In this document: positions 6,665 through 15,928 of the stretch, in pieces | How positions within the stretch are numbered: the first letter of the stretch is position 1 | Layout: each line of letters begins with the position of its first letter | Assembly (NCBI GenBank): GCA_947176965.1 | Contig: CAMWSU010000010.1 | Coordinates: 1 to 52,365 of the forward strand | Source of the DNA: an uncultured Lachnospiraceae bacterium | GTDB taxonomy: Bacteria; Bacillota; Clostridia; Lachnospirales; Lachnospiraceae | Direction of reading: 5' to 3' | DNA: 52,365 nt | Notes under the pieces: generated by a model | What the model was told of the DNA's origin: nothing | The model's database searches: none | The model's input: only the letters and a program-made list of their open reading frames with translations | Translations under genes and position numbers: made by a program

Positions 6665-8839
6665 TTACGCTCTAAAAAGCAGATAAATGACCGTAAAAAG
6701 AAATCCTGCGCAGAATAATAACAGACCGAACGATAAGCTGCGCGCGATCAGTACATTATTTTCGCGGAATTCTTCCCGCTTCAGGGCGATGACCTGACGA
6801 TAACTCCGCGCCAGCGTTTTCGGATGCTTTCTGCGGATCGTCCGGTTGAGCAGACGATGGAAAAAGTCACCCACAGAACCCGCCATATCGGTAAAGATCG
6901 TTCCCTGCTCCCGCTCATGGGGAATCGGGCTCTCCCGAAATATCGTTTTTCTGAGCACAATCAATATGCCGTCCGTCAGCGTGTCCAAAATACGGCAGAG
7001 AAAACCGAGCACAGCGGGAATCCCCTTTAAGAGAACCGGGCGATACACCCCGTTTTCCAAGTCAAACCACTTAGGTAGCCTGTTGATATAAAGCTGCTCC
7101 CCGCTTTTCTCATCTTTCATCAAAAACGTCCGCACGACGCCAAAATAAAGGACAATCCCGATCGCAAGAGAAATCAATCCGCCTTTTAAGCTTTCCAATC
7201 CAAAATAGGACACGGTTTCACACGCCGTCTCCACATGCAAAATATTCTCACCGAATACACCAATCCTGTCCGTGATCAGATACGGAAACAATCCCATCAC
7301 CGGCAGCAGCACAGCACTTCCGACGATCGCAAATGCGCTTTTTTTGTTCATATACGCCTTCATGCCGTCGAAGCGCGCCTGTTCTTCCGCATCCTTATTT
7401 TTCTCCCAAAACAGACAAATATACAGCTTGAGCATATAAGCAGCCGTCAGCCCGCCGCTGATCAAAAACAGCCATTCCACGATCTCCAGTACCCTCGGAC
7501 TCGTCACAAAACGCGCAAAAGCGTTCCATTCATAGCCGAACGGAAATGCTGCTCCAACCCAGTTCGCGACCGGCGCATGTAACGCCAGTTCCTTTGCCAT
7601 GACAATACTCTCATGCAGCAGCGTTTTACTGATATAGCCGTTAAACAGCGGCACGCCTGCAATCCCCAGCGCACCGGATAAAAAGGCAAGATGCAGCAGC
7701 GGCTTTTTCCGACCGAAGCCCCGGATGTCATTCAGATTCAGCTTATGCACATTCATAAACACAACGCCCGCCGCCATGAACAGCACAAGCTTAATGAGTG
7801 AATGATTCACCATATGCAGCAGCGTTCCGCGTGCCGCAATCTCCGCATGCAGGACACCGTTTCCTCCGCCGTTTAAGATGCACAGCATCCCGACGCCGAC
7901 AAGGATAAAACCGATCTGCGACATGGACGAGCAGGCAAGCGTCCTTTTTAAGTCAACGGAAAGCAACGCAAGCACTGCGCCTGCCACCATCGTGATCACG
8001 CCAAGCGTTAAAATGAGTGCCCCCCAGGTCGCATTCCGGGAAAAAACATTACAGCTTACGACCAAAATACCGAAAATACCCGATTTTGTCAAAATACCGG
8101 ACAGCAGCGCCGACGCGGGCGCCGGTGCGACCGGATGCGCCTTCGGCAGCCAGATATGCAGCGGGAACGCGCCCGCCTTTGCGCCGAAACCAAACAGCAG
8201 GCAAATGCCCGCCGCGTAAAGCATGCGCTTATCCTCACACGCGGCACATACCTCATAAAGGGACGCCATATCGAGCGTACCAACCGTGCGATAAAGAAGA
8301 AATAATCCCATGAGCATCACAAGACCGCCGATGACCGCCACCGCCAGATAGGTTGCCGCTGCCCGAAGGGACTCCGGTTTTTCGTCATGCGCAACCCAAA
8401 CATAGGACGTAAACGACATGATCTCAAAAAACAGGAACGTCGTATAAAGATCCGACGATAGGAATACGCCCACCGTCGCCCCGAGCGTCATCAGATAAAA
8501 GAAATAATAACGGTTTCGATTGCGGTAATGCGCAAAATATTCACCGGAAAACAGTGCCGTCATCATCCACATGAGCGCCGCGATCAGACCATAAAGCACG
8601 CGAAAACCGTCCAGCGTAACATGCATTCCCAGACCGGCAAAACCGTTCCACGCAAACGAAAGCCCTCCCGTCTCTTGAAAGCACACCGCCACGATAACAA
8701 ACGCGAGAAACTCCGTCACACCCACAAGCTGTACGATATAATCCCTGATCTTTTTATTGTCGCGCCCGATCAGATATACCGCGACCGCCGCAAACATCGG
8801 ATAAAAAATAAGTATTGCCGGAATCGGATTTCCTACCAT
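6665..8839 (-). CDS. Proton-conducting membrane subunit, NuoL/MbhH-like (long form)
   Basis: A 724-residue polytopic protein, the last gene of the Mrp/MBH-like operon. The antiporter core includes the conserved Glu in TM5 (TFLFFEIMSFTSYVW), the Lys in TM7 (GFGAKAGAFPLHIWLPKAHP) and the Lys in TM8 (GILTKSGIFG), the residues of the proton/sodium channel in complex I and Mrp subunits. A histidine-rich segment MVNHSLIKLVLFMAAG matches TM11-12. After the core comes a C-terminal extension of about 220 residues with an amphipathic stretch and a final TM, reminiscent of the lateral helix of NuoL. It begins 17 bp after the preceding subunit. Confidence 0.85.
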   Translation of the reverse strand: MVGNPIPAILIFYPMFAAVAVYLIGRDNKKIRDYIVQLVGVTEFLAFVIVAVCFQETGGLSFAWNGFAGLGMHVTLDGFRVLYGLIAALMWMMTALFSGEYFAHYRNRNRYYFFYLMTLGATVGVFLSSDLYTTFLFFEIMSFTSYVWVAHDEKPESLRAAATYLAVAVIGGLVMLMGLFLLYRTVGTLDMASLYEVCAACEDKRMLYAAGICLLFGFGAKAGAFPLHIWLPKAHPVAPAPASALLSGILTKSGIFGILVVSCNVFSRNATWGALILTLGVITMVAGAVLALLSVDLKRTLACSSMSQIGFILVGVGMLCILNGGGNGVLHAEIAARGTLLHMVNHSLIKLVLFMAAGVVFMNVHKLNLNDIRGFGRKKPLLHLAFLSGALGIAGVPLFNGYISKTLLHESIVMAKELALHAPVANWVGAAFPFGYEWNAFARFVTSPRVLEIVEWLFLISGGLTAAYMLKLYICLFWEKNKDAEEQARFDGMKAYMNKKSAFAIVGSAVLLPVMGLFPYLITDRIGVFGENILHVETACETVSYFGLESLKGGLISLAIGIVLYFGVVRTFLMKDEKSGEQLYINRLPKWFDLENGVYRPVLLKGIPAVLGFLCRILDTLTDGILIVLRKTIFRESPIPHEREQGTIFTDMAGSVGDFFHRLLNRTIRRKHPKTLARSYRQVIALKREEFRENNVLIARSLSFGLLLFCAGFLFTVIYLLFRA

Positions 8840-8856
8840 TACATCTCACATCCTTT

Positions 8857-10347
8857 TCAAATTAAGCCTTTTCCGATCGTCGTCAGAAAATCGACAAACG
8901 GCGTGGAGTACAGCCCCAAAAATACGATCACAATGCAAAATACGAAAAGCGGCACAAGCATATACCAGTTCGGGTCATGAATCCCCTCCAGCGCGGCATA
9001 GGAAATTTCCCTCTGCGGAAAGAATGCACGCACGACGACGGTCAGCATATAGATCGCCGTAAGCAGCGCTGATAGCAATAACACTCCCACACCGAGATAG
9101 GCAAGCAGATTCTCGCTTTCCATCGCCGCAACCGCCAGGTTCCACTTGCTCACAAAACCGCACAGCCCCGGCACACCCATCAGCGCCAGCGCCGATAATG
9201 TAAACATCCCAAATACGCGCGGCATCTTTCTGCCCAGTCCGTCAAGCTGATGCACATAAATCCTACCGCTTTGGCAAATGACCGCACCCGCACAGAAAAA
9301 GGAACAGATCTTCATGACGCCATGAAACATCATATGCGTGAGTGCTCCCACAAGTCCCGCCGGAGACATTAAGGCCGCGCCGAATAAAATATAAGAAAGA
9401 TTAGAGATCGTGGAATACGCAAGCCGCCGCTTAAAATGCGTTTCCTTCACCGCTCGCGCGCTGCCATACAAAATCGTAACGATCGCTGCTGCCAGCACGA
9501 CATCCTGCGCCCATGTACCGCTTAAAAATTCCGCGCCAAAACAATAATAAGTCAGCCGCAGGACCGCATAAGCGCCCGATTTCACAACGGCAACCGCATG
9601 TAAAAGCGCCGTGACGGGCGTCGGCGCAACGCTCGCCGCCGGAAGCCACGCATTGAACGGACAGACCGCCGCCTTCACGCCGAAACCGAAAAACGCAAAC
9701 ACATATATCAGAAGAAGTACATTGATCCTCGAACCGATCGCTTCCAAGTCAAGGCTCCCGCCGTAGCGGAACGAAACATTTCCGTATACGATGATAAAGA
9801 TCAGCGCAATAAAGCCAAATGCCGCACCGCCGAGCGAATAGTACAGATATTTCCGGCTCGCAAGGATCGCTTCCCGCGTCATCGTATACATGACAAGCGG
9901 CAGCGTAATGAGCGTCAGCATTTCGTAAAAGCAGTACATCGTCAGCAGATTATCGGCAAGCGCGATCCCGAGCGTGATGCTGAATGTCATGGTATAAAAA
10001 GCAAAAAACCGACGCGCATGCCATTCTCCCAGATTGTTTTCTTCATGCCGCATATACTCAAAAGCATAAAGCGTCGCAAACGGCCACAGTCCTGCGATCA
10101 GTCCGCCAAACACCATGGACATGCCATCCAGCCGGAATGAGATGGTCAAATGATGGACAAAACTCACCAGCGTAAACGTTCCCGTCGGCTTTTTTGTGAG
10201 CAGCAGAAGAAACAATACGGACGTGATCAGCACGACCGTTTCCGTATAAATCTCAAACTGCCTCCGTTTTTTAAAAGGAAGGACCAAAATGAGCGCGCCG
10301 CCTGCAAGCGGAATCATAATCGCAATCAATAATGCTACCGGATTCAT
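8857..10347 (-). CDS. Proton-conducting membrane subunit, NuoM/MrpD-like (third copy)
   Basis: A 496-residue polytopic protein with the complex I/Mrp antiporter fold. Key residues are retained: Glu in MYCFYEMLTLITLPL, Lys in GFGVKAAVCPFNAWLP, Lys in AVVKSGAYAVLRL and a conserved Lys near the C-terminal half in MFHGVMKICSFF. Length fits MrpD/NuoM. AAGGAGGAAGACAG precedes the ATG. It sits between two related but clearly different subunits, so this is an expanded set, not a recent tandem duplication. Confidence 0.87.
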   Translation of the reverse strand: MNPVALLIAIMIPLAGGALILVLPFKKRRQFEIYTETVVLITSVLFLLLLTKKPTGTFTLVSFVHHLTISFRLDGMSMVFGGLIAGLWPFATLYAFEYMRHEENNLGEWHARRFFAFYTMTFSITLGIALADNLLTMYCFYEMLTLITLPLVMYTMTREAILASRKYLYYSLGGAAFGFIALIFIIVYGNVSFRYGGSLDLEAIGSRINVLLLIYVFAFFGFGVKAAVCPFNAWLPAASVAPTPVTALLHAVAVVKSGAYAVLRLTYYCFGAEFLSGTWAQDVVLAAAIVTILYGSARAVKETHFKRRLAYSTISNLSYILFGAALMSPAGLVGALTHMMFHGVMKICSFFCAGAVICQSGRIYVHQLDGLGRKMPRVFGMFTLSALALMGVPGLCGFVSKWNLAVAAMESENLLAYLGVGVLLLSALLTAIYMLTVVVRAFFPQREISYAALEGIHDPNWYMLVPLFVFCIVIVFLGLYSTPFVDFLTTIGKGLI

Positions 10348-10361
10348 CTGTCTTCCTCCTT

Positions 10362-11873
10362 CTATCGCATGATAGCCGCGGCAATATCCCCGATATAGGA
10401 AATCAGCCCGTTCGGAAACATACCGAGCAGCAGCGTCACCGCTGCCAGCAGGATCAGCGGTATCGTCATCAGCTTCGACGGCTCTTTCTTTTTTAACGCC
10501 TGATAATCATAATCCTCTCCTACAAAAAAGCCCCTGATCGTGATCGGTAACAGATACCCCGCAGTCAAAAGCGCACTGACAAGCAGCACGATCACGCCGG
10601 TATAGGCAAATGCACGCACGCCGAAATCAAGCGATCCCAGCGCCAAATACCATTTGCTGATAAAACCGCTTGCGGGCGGGATTCCGATCAGACCGAGCGA
10701 GGCGATTGTATAACACCACATCACGATCGGCATTTCCTTGCCGATGCCGGAAAGTTCGGAAACATTTTTCTTGCCGGTCTGGTAAATGACCGCGCCCGCC
10801 GCCAAAAACAATGCCGTTTTAATGAACGCATGAAATACGGTGTGTAAAACGGCGCCCGTGAATGCCGTCTGCTGCATCAGCGCAAGTCCGAACAGAATGT
10901 AGGAAGCTTGACTGATCGTGGAATACGCGAGCCGCTTTTTTAAGCCCTTCTCCAAATATGCCATCATCGACCCCATCAGGATCGTAATCAGCGATAACAC
11001 CAGCCATGTGTACTGCACCCATGTACCGGCAAGGAACTGTGTACCGAACAGATAATACACGACGCGGATCACACCGAGCACACCCGCTTTCACGACAATG
11101 CCCGAAAGCACGGCAGATACCGGCGCAGGTGCGGCGGGATGCGCTTTTGTCAGCCATGCATGGAGCGGAAACATACCCGCTTTCACGCTGAAACCAAGAA
11201 TCATCAAAAACGCCGTCACCAGAACAAGCGTCTCATGTCCCTCAACAAGCGCTGCGTCCAAAATACCGCCCGCCCCAAACGTCAGTGTGTTGGAAAGACA
11301 AAAACGGCTTAAGCAGAACAGTCCGAACAACACCATGTACGCGCCGCAGAAAGAATAAAATAAATATTTTAAGCCTGCAAGAATGGCTTCCTTTGTCTGC
11401 GTATGCAGTACCAGCGGCATGCTCGTGATCGTCATCAGCTCATAAAACAGATAAAAGGTCACCAGATTATCCGCAAAACAAAGTCCGTTCAGCATGCCGT
11501 ATACGATCAGATAAAATCCGTAATACCGCTTTTCCCGATGCTCATGCTTCATATAGACAAACGAAAAACAGCCGGCAAGCAGCATGACGGCGGAGATCAT
11601 AACCGCAAACACACGCCCGAGCGCATCAAAGCCAAACTGGATGGGCAGCTTTCTTGTCAAAAAGAATGCGATCTGCGGCATATCCTTCGGTGTTGTCGTA
11701 AGAAGCGCCATCACCATAAGCAGCGCCGTCACAACAAAAAATCCGCCGGTTATGATACAAAGCCCTCTTCGTTCCCCGCCGGAACGTCCAAACGCAAACA
11801 CCTTTTTCGGCAGCGCAAGGATTGCGATGCCTGCCGCGATCGGAAAAAGAATCGGTAATAGTAAATTACTCAT
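10362..11873 (-). CDS. Proton-conducting membrane subunit, NuoM/MrpD-like (second copy)
   Basis: A 503-residue antiporter-like subunit. The start MSNLLLPILF was chosen because its ATG overlaps the previous stop as ATGA and GGAG lies 8 nt upstream; the 84 nt of open frame before it is not needed. TM5 Glu (FYLFYELMTITSMPL), TM7 Lys (GFSVKAGMFPLHAWLTKAHP), TM8 Lys (GIVVKAGVLGVIRV) and TM12 Lys (HAFIKTALFLAAG) are all present. It resembles the third copy most closely, sharing the TREAIL/TKEAIL-type helix end after TM5. Confidence 0.87.
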   Translation of the reverse strand: MSNLLLPILFPIAAGIAILALPKKVFAFGRSGGERRGLCIITGGFFVVTALLMVMALLTTTPKDMPQIAFFLTRKLPIQFGFDALGRVFAVMISAVMLLAGCFSFVYMKHEHREKRYYGFYLIVYGMLNGLCFADNLVTFYLFYELMTITSMPLVLHTQTKEAILAGLKYLFYSFCGAYMVLFGLFCLSRFCLSNTLTFGAGGILDAALVEGHETLVLVTAFLMILGFSVKAGMFPLHAWLTKAHPAAPAPVSAVLSGIVVKAGVLGVIRVVYYLFGTQFLAGTWVQYTWLVLSLITILMGSMMAYLEKGLKKRLAYSTISQASYILFGLALMQQTAFTGAVLHTVFHAFIKTALFLAAGAVIYQTGKKNVSELSGIGKEMPIVMWCYTIASLGLIGIPPASGFISKWYLALGSLDFGVRAFAYTGVIVLLVSALLTAGYLLPITIRGFFVGEDYDYQALKKKEPSKLMTIPLILLAAVTLLLGMFPNGLISYIGDIAAAIMR

Positions 11874-13360
11874 ACAAACATCTCCAATCCCGTTTCGATC
11901 AGATCCACGATCCAGTCGGAACAGAGTCCCAAAAATATGTTTAACGCAATAAAGCATGCCATCGACGCCGCAAAGAGCTTATGCTTTTTTAACAAAATCG
12001 TCCCCTGATCCGTCTTTACAGGCGTATAGATCCGGATCACGGTCTTCATAAAATAAATCGCATTCAGGATCGTGCTGATCGCAAGCGCGATCATAGCCGG
12101 CAGCATTTTCCCGCTGTTGCGCACGGATGCCTCCGCAAACAGCAGCTTACTGATAAAACCGGAAAATAATGGGATTCCGACCATGGAAAGCGCGCCTGCC
12201 GCGAAAGCAATGCCGGCAATCCTATTTCGATAACCCGATCCCGTCAGATCAAGGAAGCGCCTGCTGCCGTCCGACGCGTCCGCAAGCCCCGCCGCCGATA
12301 AGAACAGCAGCGCTTTCGTCACGGCATGCGACAGGATATGAAAAACGCTCGCCACCATCGCCGCCTGCGTACCGAGCCCGAAGCCCATATAAATATAACC
12401 GATCTGCGCCACGGACGAGAACGCGATCATGCGGAAAATATCGTTCTCTTTGATGGCGGAGAGCGAACCGATGATCATGCCCGCCACACCAAACACAAAT
12501 AAAATATCCGTCACTCTGCTCGCATAGATCACATCAAACCCGATCACGCGGTAGATCAGCTTGATCAATAAAAAGATATACCCTTTCGACACAAGACTGG
12601 AAAGAATGGCGGCACTCGAAACCGTCGAATAACCGTACGCATCCGGCAGCCATGTATGGAACGGAAACAGCGCGCTCTTAATGGCAATTCCCACACACAG
12701 CATACCAATCGTAATCATGAGCGGCACATGAAACTTTCCCGCCGTCACACTCGCCCTCAGCGTCTGGTGAATGTTTTCCATCAGGAGATGCCCCGTCATA
12801 TCATAGAGCATACAGATGCCGAGCAGCAGCATGCCGGAACCGAGCAGACTCATGATCATATAGCGCGTCGCCGCCTCGATCGTCCGCCCCGTCTGGCTGA
12901 TCATGATGAGTCCGCATGCGGAGATCGTGTTGATCTCGACAAACACATATGCCGTAAACAAGTCATTGGTATATACGAGCGAAAGCAGCGAGCTTAAAAG
13001 CAGATCGCACAAAATATAATACAGGTTCAGCTTCTGCGGTTCGATCTCCGTGTGCAGCTTCTCCTGCCCTCCGAACAGCGAAAGCGTCATAATGACACAG
13101 AAAAACAACGCCATGCCGCCTTCCAGCACACCGGCGCGCAATTCGTTTCCCCATGGCGCCGGAAAACGCCCCATCACATAGGTGAAGCTTTCTCCCGTCA
13201 TGATCGTATACCCAAACACGGATGCTGACATGATCGTTGCTGCCAGCAAAATCACAGCGTTCAGATATTTTGCGGCCCTGCCCTTCAGCGCGGAGCTGAC
13301 GATTCCTCCCAAAATACACATGACAATTGATATACAGGGAAAATTACAAATCAAATCCAT
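11870..13360 (-). CDS. Proton-conducting membrane subunit, MrpD/NuoN-like (first copy)
   Basis: A 496-residue antiporter-like subunit directly after the MrpC-like gene, the position of MrpD in classical Mrp operons. The Glu in AYVFVEINTISACGL, Lys in CVGIAIKSALFPFHTWLPDA, Lys in SLVSKGYIFLLIKL and Lys in HAVTKALLFLSAAG keep the ion-pathway residues. GAGGG touches a first ATG and lies 6 nt from the second, so the second ATG (13360) is taken as start. Its end overlaps the next gene by 4 nt (ATGA). Confidence 0.86.
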   Translation of the reverse strand: MDLICNFPCISIVMCILGGIVSSALKGRAAKYLNAVILLAATIMSASVFGYTIMTGESFTYVMGRFPAPWGNELRAGVLEGGMALFFCVIMTLSLFGGQEKLHTEIEPQKLNLYYILCDLLLSSLLSLVYTNDLFTAYVFVEINTISACGLIMISQTGRTIEAATRYMIMSLLGSGMLLLGICMLYDMTGHLLMENIHQTLRASVTAGKFHVPLMITIGMLCVGIAIKSALFPFHTWLPDAYGYSTVSSAAILSSLVSKGYIFLLIKLIYRVIGFDVIYASRVTDILFVFGVAGMIIGSLSAIKENDIFRMIAFSSVAQIGYIYMGFGLGTQAAMVASVFHILSHAVTKALLFLSAAGLADASDGSRRFLDLTGSGYRNRIAGIAFAAGALSMVGIPLFSGFISKLLFAEASVRNSGKMLPAMIALAISTILNAIYFMKTVIRIYTPVKTDQGTILLKKHKLFAASMACFIALNIFLGLCSDWIVDLIETGLEMFV

Positions 13361-13416
13361 GATCATCCCTCACTCATTCTTATATACCCGCACGATGACA
13401 GCGCAGGTATCTTTTC

Positions 13417-13791
13417 TCATTTTCCTTCTTTTCGCAGAAGGATGGAAATCTCATCTAAATCTACCGTGTGATACCGCTGATATAAACGGATCGTTAAGGA
13501 AAGCATCAGCGCGGTGACGGATACGGAGACAACGATTCCCGTCAGAACCAGTCCGCTCGGAACAGGATTGATATAACGCTCCGCATTCAGATCCCCGTCT
13601 ATGATGATCGGGTCGATCCGCCCTATAATATAACCCTTTAATGCCAGAAAAAGATAAATCGCCGAATCCATGACATTTAACCCGATGATCTTTTTGATCA
13701 GATTCTTTTGAAGCAGTAAATTGGCAAAACCGATGCCGAACAATAGCATCGCGACTACTTCGCCGTAATTTGCAAATAAATTCTCGCCCAT
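13417..13791 (-). CDS. mnhC: Mrp/MBH-like subunit C (NuoK-like)
   Basis: A 124-residue, three-helix protein homologous to MrpC/MnhC, MbhG and NuoK. The first helix FGIGFANLLLQKNLIKKIIGL carries the pattern of the family, and the block VPSGLVLTGIVVSVSVTAL is the typical third helix. GGAGG directly abuts a first ATG, so the second ATG (MGENLF, 13791) with 6-nt spacing is used. It sits between the MrpB-like and the first MrpD-like gene, as in classical mrp operons. Confidence 0.85.
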   Translation of the reverse strand: MGENLFANYGEVVAMLLFGIGFANLLLQKNLIKKIIGLNVMDSAIYLFLALKGYIIGRIDPIIIDGDLNAERYINPVPSGLVLTGIVVSVSVTALMLSLTIRLYQRYHTVDLDEISILLRKEGK

Positions 13792-13827
13792 GAGCATCCT
13801 CCGTTTCCGCTTCGCCCGTTCCGCATC

Positions 13828-14772
13828 TTAAAACCCGCCGCGTCGGAACAGCGCATAAAACGCATACATCGTACACGCCACCTGCAGACCGACGACCAGG
13901 TTGATCGGCAGGATGAGTCCCGCGCTTAAGATCGCGCCCGGCGTTCCGAGCGGAATATGATTCTCAAGCCCGTTCGCACCCATAATATAGTAATAAGTGA
14001 TCATGACGCCGTAAAGCACAAGCGCCGTAACCTTCACCGCCGTATACACACGCTCACCGAAAAACTTCCGCGTCTTATCAAACCCGAACGCACAGGTATA
14101 TAGGATCATGCCCGCCCCCATCATGGCGCCGCCCGAAAAACCGCCGCCCGGCGATAAATGCCCGTTCAGCATGACATAGATGGAAAAAATAAACACGATC
14201 GGTACAAGAATACGCGCAACCTGTTGTAAGATCACATCATTTTTCGGCTCGTAAAACCGGTCGTTTGCCATAGCGGAGCTCTTTAAGATCCCATGATCTA
14301 ATAAAAGCAGGATCATCACGCAGCAGCCCGCAATAAAAAGCACATTCGTTTCACCGAACGTATCAAACGCGCGGTAGGATAGGATCATGCCCGTGACCGA
14401 ATTGACCGCGCCCGTATCCGCAATGCCATGCTCGACATAGAGCTGTGAAACCTCATTATTGGCAGGGTTATCCGCATGCCCCGTCGGAGGCAGATAAGAC
14501 ACTGCAATGAGCAGCACACAGACCATCAGCACGCACAATACAATGCCCATGATCTCAAAACACTTGCGAAACAGCCACATCTCCCGGTTATGCTCCACAT
14601 TGAAGACGTGTTCCCGCATCCGCGCACGTTCACGTTCATATTCTTTCTGCGCTTCTAGATCCGGCCGATGCTCTTTCTGTCTGCGCATCGGCATCGCCTC
14701 ATCAAATGCCTGTGTATCTCCGTAGAACCAGTCGCGAAACCGCTCCCGGACAGACCGCTTCTCAGTGTTCAT
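13828..14772 (-). CDS. MbhE-MnhB fusion protein of the Mrp/MBH-like complex
   Basis: A 314-residue protein with three parts. Residues 1 to about 70 are very charged and predicted cytoplasmic. Next is a TM plus the block VNSVTGMILSYRAFDTFGET, which matches MbhE or the extreme C-terminus of MrpA. The last 140 residues are MnhB/MbhF-like, with the signature NGHLSPGGGFSGG. The start at 14772 (MNTEKRSVRE) has GGAGG/GAGGG about 8 nt upstream and overlaps the previous stop by 11 nt. In Pyrococcus MBH the D, E and F parts are separate genes; here E and F appear joined. The charged N-terminus is unusual for the family. Confidence 0.8.
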   Translation of the reverse strand: MNTEKRSVRERFRDWFYGDTQAFDEAMPMRRQKEHRPDLEAQKEYERERARMREHVFNVEHNREMWLFRKCFEIMGIVLCVLMVCVLLIAVSYLPPTGHADNPANNEVSQLYVEHGIADTGAVNSVTGMILSYRAFDTFGETNVLFIAGCCVMILLLLDHGILKSSAMANDRFYEPKNDVILQQVARILVPIVFIFSIYVMLNGHLSPGGGFSGGAMMGAGMILYTCAFGFDKTRKFFGERVYTAVKVTALVLYGVMITYYYIMGANGLENHIPLGTPGAILSAGLILPINLVVGLQVACTMYAFYALFRRGGF

Positions 14773-15187
14773 CCGGCTTTCCCTCCTCTCCTGTTTCCGC
14801 CGCCGCATTCTGTTCCGATGCAAATGCCGCCTGTTCTTCCTGCGTCCGTCCTTCTTCCTTTACCTGCATCGATTCGGACGCTTCCTGCATCGCAGCCGTC
14901 TCTTCCGCTGTCACATCCTGCTGTGCGGAAAGCAGTTCCCTGCTCTTGCCTGTGTGTACGCTGTAAAGCTTTTTTAATGTAACCAGAAACAATACCGTCG
15001 TCACGCCCGCGCCGACCGCCGCCTCCGTGATCGCTAAATCCGGAGACTCCAGCATCAGCCAGATGAGCGCCATCACTAAGCTGAACGACATATAGACCAA
15101 TATGGAGTTTAACAGATTTTTCGTAAAGCTAACGGCAACGGCACACACCAAAAGAAATAAAAACAAAATATTCATAAAAACGGTCAT
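14762..15187 (-). CDS. MbhD-like subunit (MrpA C-terminal domain equivalent)
   Basis: A 141-residue protein whose first 80 residues hold three helices with the conserved PDLAITEAAVGAGVTTVLFL segment of MbhD/DUF4040 proteins, the part that in classical MrpA follows the NuoL-like domain. The last 60 residues are soluble, acidic, Glu/Ala-rich and look disordered. It starts in an ATGA overlap with the MnhG-like gene. Confidence 0.83.
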   Translation of the reverse strand: MTVFMNILFLFLLVCAVAVSFTKNLLNSILVYMSFSLVMALIWLMLESPDLAITEAAVGAGVTTVLFLVTLKKLYSVHTGKSRELLSAQQDVTAEETAAMQEASESMQVKEEGRTQEEQAAFASEQNAAAETGEEGKPDEH

Positions 15188-15603
15188 TTTACTTCTTCCT
15201 TTCCGCCCTGATCCAGCTCCACAAACGCCTCCAGCCGGTCGCTTGCGCCCGCGTCACCGCTCTTTTCTTCCGCAATCTCTTCCGGCAGCTCACAATGCGC
15301 GGCAAGATTCGGATTTGACATGACCTCAAGCCGCGCAAGCATATGGGAGGACACAGGGGAAGAAAACCATAACAGTACCACGATCAGAAAAAATTTCAGC
15401 GACGTGAAGTTCCACCCGCTCATGATCATTAATCCGACCAAAGAAAATCCGATCCCCAGCGTATCGCCCGTCGCCGCGATCTGCATTCTGTTTAAGACAT
15501 ATCGAAAACGGAATACGCCCAAAAGCTCCACCGCAAACGTCAAAAGACCGCCTATCAGAAACGCCGTCCCTACAAAGAAACGCACCCATTCAAGCGTCGC
15601 CAT
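15184..15603 (-). CDS. mnhG: Mrp-like subunit G
   Basis: A 139-residue MnhG/PhaG-like subunit with three helices. The block FRFRYVLNRMQIAATGDTLG after TM1 is the MnhG signature. The C-terminal 45 residues form an acidic soluble tail not common in short family members. GGAGGAAAAGACA precedes the ATG, which overlaps the mnhF end by 14 nt. Confidence 0.85.
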   Translation of the reverse strand: MATLEWVRFFVGTAFLIGGLLTFAVELLGVFRFRYVLNRMQIAATGDTLGIGFSLVGLMIMSGWNFTSLKFFLIVVLLWFSSPVSSHMLARLEVMSNPNLAAHCELPEEIAEEKSGDAGASDRLEAFVELDQGGKEEVK

Positions 15604-15928
15604 TGTCTTTTCCTCCCGTATTTTTTTCTTTATGCTCCCGGTAAATACCCATAAACACCTTTGTCAATACGATGACCGCCAAAAAACTTAAGACGGCATA
15701 GATCATGCCAATATCCGCAAGGTATCCCGCCTCCAGCTTTAACGCCAGCACCGCGATCGTCACAATGACAAGCGTTCCCATCATATTGACCGCCACGACG
15801 CGGTCGCATACGCGGGGGCCTAAGATCGCCCGGATCAGGCATAAAAAAATCATGACCGCCAGTATGACCAGAACCGGTGTAAATAACATTTGATATGCCG
15901 CTTCCGGCCCGTTCACCATCCCGTTCAT
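15590..15928 (-). CDS. mnhF: Mrp-like subunit F
   Basis: A 112-residue three-helix MnhF-like protein. RAILGPRVCDRVVAVNMMG contains the family's GP-x-x-x-DRV motif. Its start overlaps the mnhE stop as ATGA. Length is slightly above the usual 90-100 residues because of a short N-terminal lead and a basic C-terminal tail. Confidence 0.86.
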   Translation of the reverse strand: MNGMVNGPEAAYQMLFTPVLVILAVMIFLCLIRAILGPRVCDRVVAVNMMGTLVIVTIAVLALKLEAGYLADIGMIYAVLSFLAVIVLTKVFMGIYREHKEKNTGGKDNGDA

